Positions 60,801-64,000 of a DNA stretch of 64,000 nucleotides are shown here, in pieces. The stretch spans positions 558,001 through 622,000 of the forward strand of contig JAUIZM010000025.1 in the NCBI GenBank assembly GCA_030848705.1. The letters are read 5' to 3'. Origin of the DNA: Heracleum sosnowskyi. Its lineage: Eukaryota; Streptophyta; Magnoliopsida; Apiales; Apiaceae. Below the pieces are notes generated by a model. The model was not told where the DNA came from, ran no database searches, and worked only from the letters and a program-made list of their open reading frames with translations. The number at the start of each line of letters is the position of its first letter. Position 1 is the stretch's first letter. Position numbers and translations under genes: made by a program.

Positions 60801-63800
60801 TAGGGTCAAACTACGAGAAAATATCCACAAAATGGCTCGCTTCAAATTTTCCCCATTTTCCTTGTATAGCTCCCTTTAGAGGTAAACGTAATCGGGCGTC
60901 CCCTGGTATCTGCTCCGATTCAGGCACGGACAGCTTCAAATGAAGTTTTCTGCAATTCTAAAAACCCATAGGGTCAAACTACGAGAAAATATCCACAAAA
61001 TGGCCCGCTTCAAATTTTCCCCATTTTCCTTGTATAGCTCCCTTTAGAGGTAAACGTAATCGGGCGTCCCCTGGTATCTGCTCCGATTCAGGCACGGACA
61101 GCTTCAAATGAAGTTTTCTGCAATTCTAAAAACCCATAGGGTCAAACTACGAGAAAATATCCACAAAATGGCCCGCTTCAAATTTTCCCCATTTTCCTTG
61201 TATAGCTCCCTTTAGAGGTAAACGTAATCGGGCGTCCCCTGGTATCTGCTCCGATTCAGGCACGGACAGCTTCAAATGAAGTTTTCTGCAATTCTAAAAA
61301 CCCATAGGGTCAAACTACGAGAAAATATCCACAAAATGGCCCGCTTCAAATTTTCTCCATTTTCCTTGTATAGCTCCCTTTAGAGGTAAACGTAATCGGG
61401 CGTCCCCTGGTATCTGCTCCGATTCAGGCACGGACAGCTCCAAATGAAGTTTTCTGTAATTCTATAAACCCATAGGGTCAAACTACGAGAAAATATCCAC
61501 AAAATGGCCCGCTTCAATTTTTCCCCATTTTCCTTGTATAGCTCCCTTTAGAGGTAAACGTAATCGGGCGTCCCCTGGTATCTGCACCGATTCAGGCACG
61601 GACAACTCCAAATGAAGTTTTCTGTAATTCTATAAACCCATAGGGTCAAACTACGAGAAAATATCCACAAAATGGTCTGCTTCAATTTTTCCCCATTTTC
61701 CTTGTATAGCTCCCTTTAGAGGTAAACGTAATCGGGCGTCCCCTGGTATCTGCTCCGATTCAGGCACGGACAGCTTCAAATGAAGTTTTCTGCAATTCTA
61801 AAAACCCATAGGGTCAAACTACGAGAAAATATTCACAAAATGGCCCGCTTCAAATTTTCCCCATTTTCCTTGTATAGCTCCCTTTAGAGGTAAATGTAAT
61901 CGGGCGTCCCCTGGTATCTGCTCCGATTCAGGCACGGACAACTCCAAATGAAGTTTTCTGTAATTCTATAAACCCATAGGGTCAAACTACGAGAAAATAT
62001 CCACAAAATGGTTCGCTTCAATTTTTCCCCATTTTCCATGTATAGCTCCCTTTATAGGTAAACATAATCGGGCGTCCCCTGGTATGTTCTCCGATTCAGG
62101 CACAGATAGCTTCAAATGAAGTTTTCTGCAATTCTATAAACCCATAGGGTCAAACTACGAGAAAATATCCACAAAATGGCCCGCTTCAATTTTTCCCCAT
62201 TTTCCTTGTATAGCTCCCTTTAGAGGTAAACGTAATCGGGCGTCCCCTGGTATCTGCTCCGATTCAGGCACGGACAGCTCCAAATGAAGTTTTCTGTAAT
62301 TCTATAAACCCATAGGGTCAAACTACGAGAAAATATCCACAAAATGGCCCGCTTCAATTTTTCCCCATTTTCCTTGTATAGCTCCCTTTAGAGGTAAACG
62401 TAATCGGGCGTCCCCTGGTATCTGCACCGATTCAGGCACGGACAACTCCAAATGAAGTTTTCTGTAATTCTATAAAATCATAGGGTCAAACTACGAGAAA
62501 ATATCCACAAAATGGCCTGCTTCAATTTTTCCCCATTTTCCTTGTATAGCTCCCTTTAGAGGTAAACGTAATCGGGCGTCCCCTGGTATCTGCTCCGATT
62601 CAGGCACGGACAGCTTCAAATGAAGTTTTCTGCAATTCTAAAAACCCATAGGGTCAAACTACGAGAAAATATCCACAAAATGGCCCGCTTCAAATTTTCT
62701 CCATTTTCCTTGTATAGCTCCCTTTAGAGGTAAACGTAATCGGGCGTCCCCTGGTATCTGCTCCGATTCAGGCACGGACAGCTCCAAATGAAGTTTTCTG
62801 TAATTCTATAAACCCATAGGGTCAAACTACGAGAAAATATCCACAAAATGGTTCGCTTCAATTTTTTCCCATTTTCCATTTATAGCTCCCTTTATAGGTA
62901 AACATAATCGGGCGTCCCCTGGTATGTTCTCCGATTCAGGCAGAGATAGCTTCAAATGAAGTTTTCTGCAATTCTATAAACCCATAGGGTCAAACTACGA
63001 GAAAATATCCACAAAATGGCCCGCTTCAATTTTTCCCCATTTTCCTTGTATAGCTCCCTTTAGAGGTAAACGTAATCGGGCGTCCCCTGGTATCTGCTCC
63101 GATTCAGGCACGGACAGCTCCAAATGAAGTTTTCTGTATTTCTATAAACCCATAGGGTCAAACTACGAGAAAATATCCACAAAATGGCCCGCTTCAATTT
63201 TTCCCCATTTTCCTTGTATAGCTCCCTTTAGAGGTAAACTTAATCGGGCGTCCCCTGGTATCTGCTCCGATTCAGGCAAAGACAGCTTCAAATGAAGTTT
63301 TCTGCAATTCTATAAACCCATAGGGTCAAACTACGAGAAAATATCCACAAAATGGCCCGCTTCAATTTTTCCCCATTTTCCTTGTATAGCTCCCTTTAGA
63401 GGTAAACGTAATCGGGCGTCCCCTGGTATCTGCTCCGATTCAGGCACGGACAACTCCAAATGAAGTTTTCTGTAATTCTATAAACCCATAGGGTCAAACT
63501 ACGAGAAAATATCCACAAAATGGCCCGCTTCAATTTTTCCCCATTTTCCTTGTATAGTTCCCTTTAGAGGTAAACGTAATCGGGCGTCCCCTGGTATCTG
63601 CACCGATTCAGGCACGGACAACTCCAAATGAAGTTTTCTGTAATTCTATAAACCCATAGGGTCAAACTACGAGAAAATATCCACAAAATGGCCTGCTTCA
63701 ATTTTTCCCCATTTTCCTTGTATAGCTCCCTTTAGAGGTAAACGTAATCGGGCGTCCCCTGGTATCTGCTCCGATTCAGGCACGGACAGCTTCAAATGAA

Positions 63801-64000
63801 GTTTTCTGCAATTTTAAAAACCCATAGGGTCAAACTACGAGAAAATATCCACAAAATGGCCCGCTTCAAATTTTCCCCATTTTCCTTGTATAGCTCCCTT
63901 TAGAGGTAAACGTAATCGGGCGTCCCCTGGTATCTGCTCCGATTCAGGCACGGACAGCTCCAAATGAAGTTTTCTGTAATTCTATATACCCATAGGGTCA
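60801..64000. repeat. 3.2-kb copy of 55257-58456, running off the window
   Basis: Matches 55257-58456 unit by unit at offset 5544 bp (33 units): Cc, C, C, D (T at 52), G, T-unit, D (ATTCAC), B, A, G, F, D, B3, A, H derivative, A, G, F, D (CTATATACCCA). The match is still going at the last base, so the duplicated block is longer than the window shows. Private differences: AAAATCATAGGG near 62475 and CTGTATTTC near 63134. Confidence 0.9.

Larger units (their letters stand above)
1..64000. repeat. 168-bp satellite DNA array, 381 complete units
   Basis: Tandem head-to-tail satellite filling the window. Unit starts fall at 1, 169, 337, 505 and so on to 63993. Seven units depart from 168 bp: 1009 (157 bp), 6038 (167), 7381 (166), 13259 (167), 45850 (167), 46185 (169) and 48202 (167). 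With these, 381 units account for bases 1-63992 exactly. Orientation never flips and nothing interrupts the array. A near-nucleosome unit length, homogeneous copies and HOR order are typical of eukaryotic centromeric or other heterochromatic satellites, but the window has no flank to place it. I cannot name the family or species. No gene-bearing stretch exists anywhere, so this entry covers every gene-free interval. Confidence 0.99.

Noticed and set aside
1..64000. A long repetitive protein gene (168 is a multiple of three)
   Set aside because: A unit of 56 codons would keep frame from unit to unit, but only three short frames reach reportable length, all at frame-shifting deletions. Ordinary units must therefore hold stops in all frames.
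1..64000. CRISPR array
   Set aside because: The period is 168 bp and the whole unit is conserved. There are no short repeats separated by unique spacers, and no cas genes.
1..64000. Known satellites: human alpha, Arabidopsis 178-bp, rice or maize centromere repeats, Drosophila 359-bp, aphid 169-bp repeats
   Set aside because: Length is close to some of these, but I recognise no sequence match from memory. A database search would be needed to name the family.
1..64000. Promoters, terminators or small RNA genes
   Set aside because: TATA-like and T-run words occur once in every unit as part of the satellite. Nothing distinguishes any copy as a regulatory site, and no tRNA-like or rRNA-like sequence is present.

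Overview
The whole window is one tandem satellite array. A 168-bp unit repeats head-to-tail on one strand from the first base to the last. Counting unit starts at the junction word TAGGGTCAAAC gives 381 complete units plus 8 bases of the next (start 63993). Both window edges lie inside the array. I see no gene, RNA gene, transposon, CRISPR array, origin or inversion. The few short minus-strand open frames are by-products of small deletions in the repeat. Such an array points to eukaryotic heterochromatin (centromeric, pericentromeric or subtelomeric). I do not recognise the unit as any satellite I know, so I name no species. Unit length alone is not diagnostic.

Unit coordinates used below run 1-168 from TAGGG. 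The reference type A (e.g. 9227-9394) is 44% GC (C 44, G 30, A 46, T 48). Bases 1-35 are nearly invariant and bases 17-60 carry A/T runs. Bases 85-137 are GC-richer, hold 5 of the 7 CpGs, and contain most of the type-defining differences. The types are: A (reference), B (about ten substitutions), C, D, E (G at 74), F, G, H and a few sub-variants. They differ from A at about 1-10 positions.

The types are ordered, not random, giving nested higher-order repeats (HORs). (1) 1-2173: irregular left part with an 11-bp deletion; its first five units recur 15 units later. (2) 2174-9394 and 9395-15105: two copies of a 7.2-kb block, colinear down to private mutations. Each contains B-C-D trimers and a 1.34-kb 8-unit HOR, present twice in copy 1 and once in copy 2. 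(3) About 15.1-34 kb: HOR units each opening with an E unit, of 9, 14, 16, 18, 13, 13, 9 and 14 monomers. (4) 34-48 kb: E-anchored blocks of 19, 22, 29 and 14 monomers that share openings and endings. (5) 48-64 kb: long overlapping duplications with offsets of 1848, 3864 and 5544 bp (11, 23 and 33 units). Mosaic units mark probable recombination or conversion points. The pattern fits repeated unequal exchange or amplification of multi-unit blocks. All function beyond this is inference.
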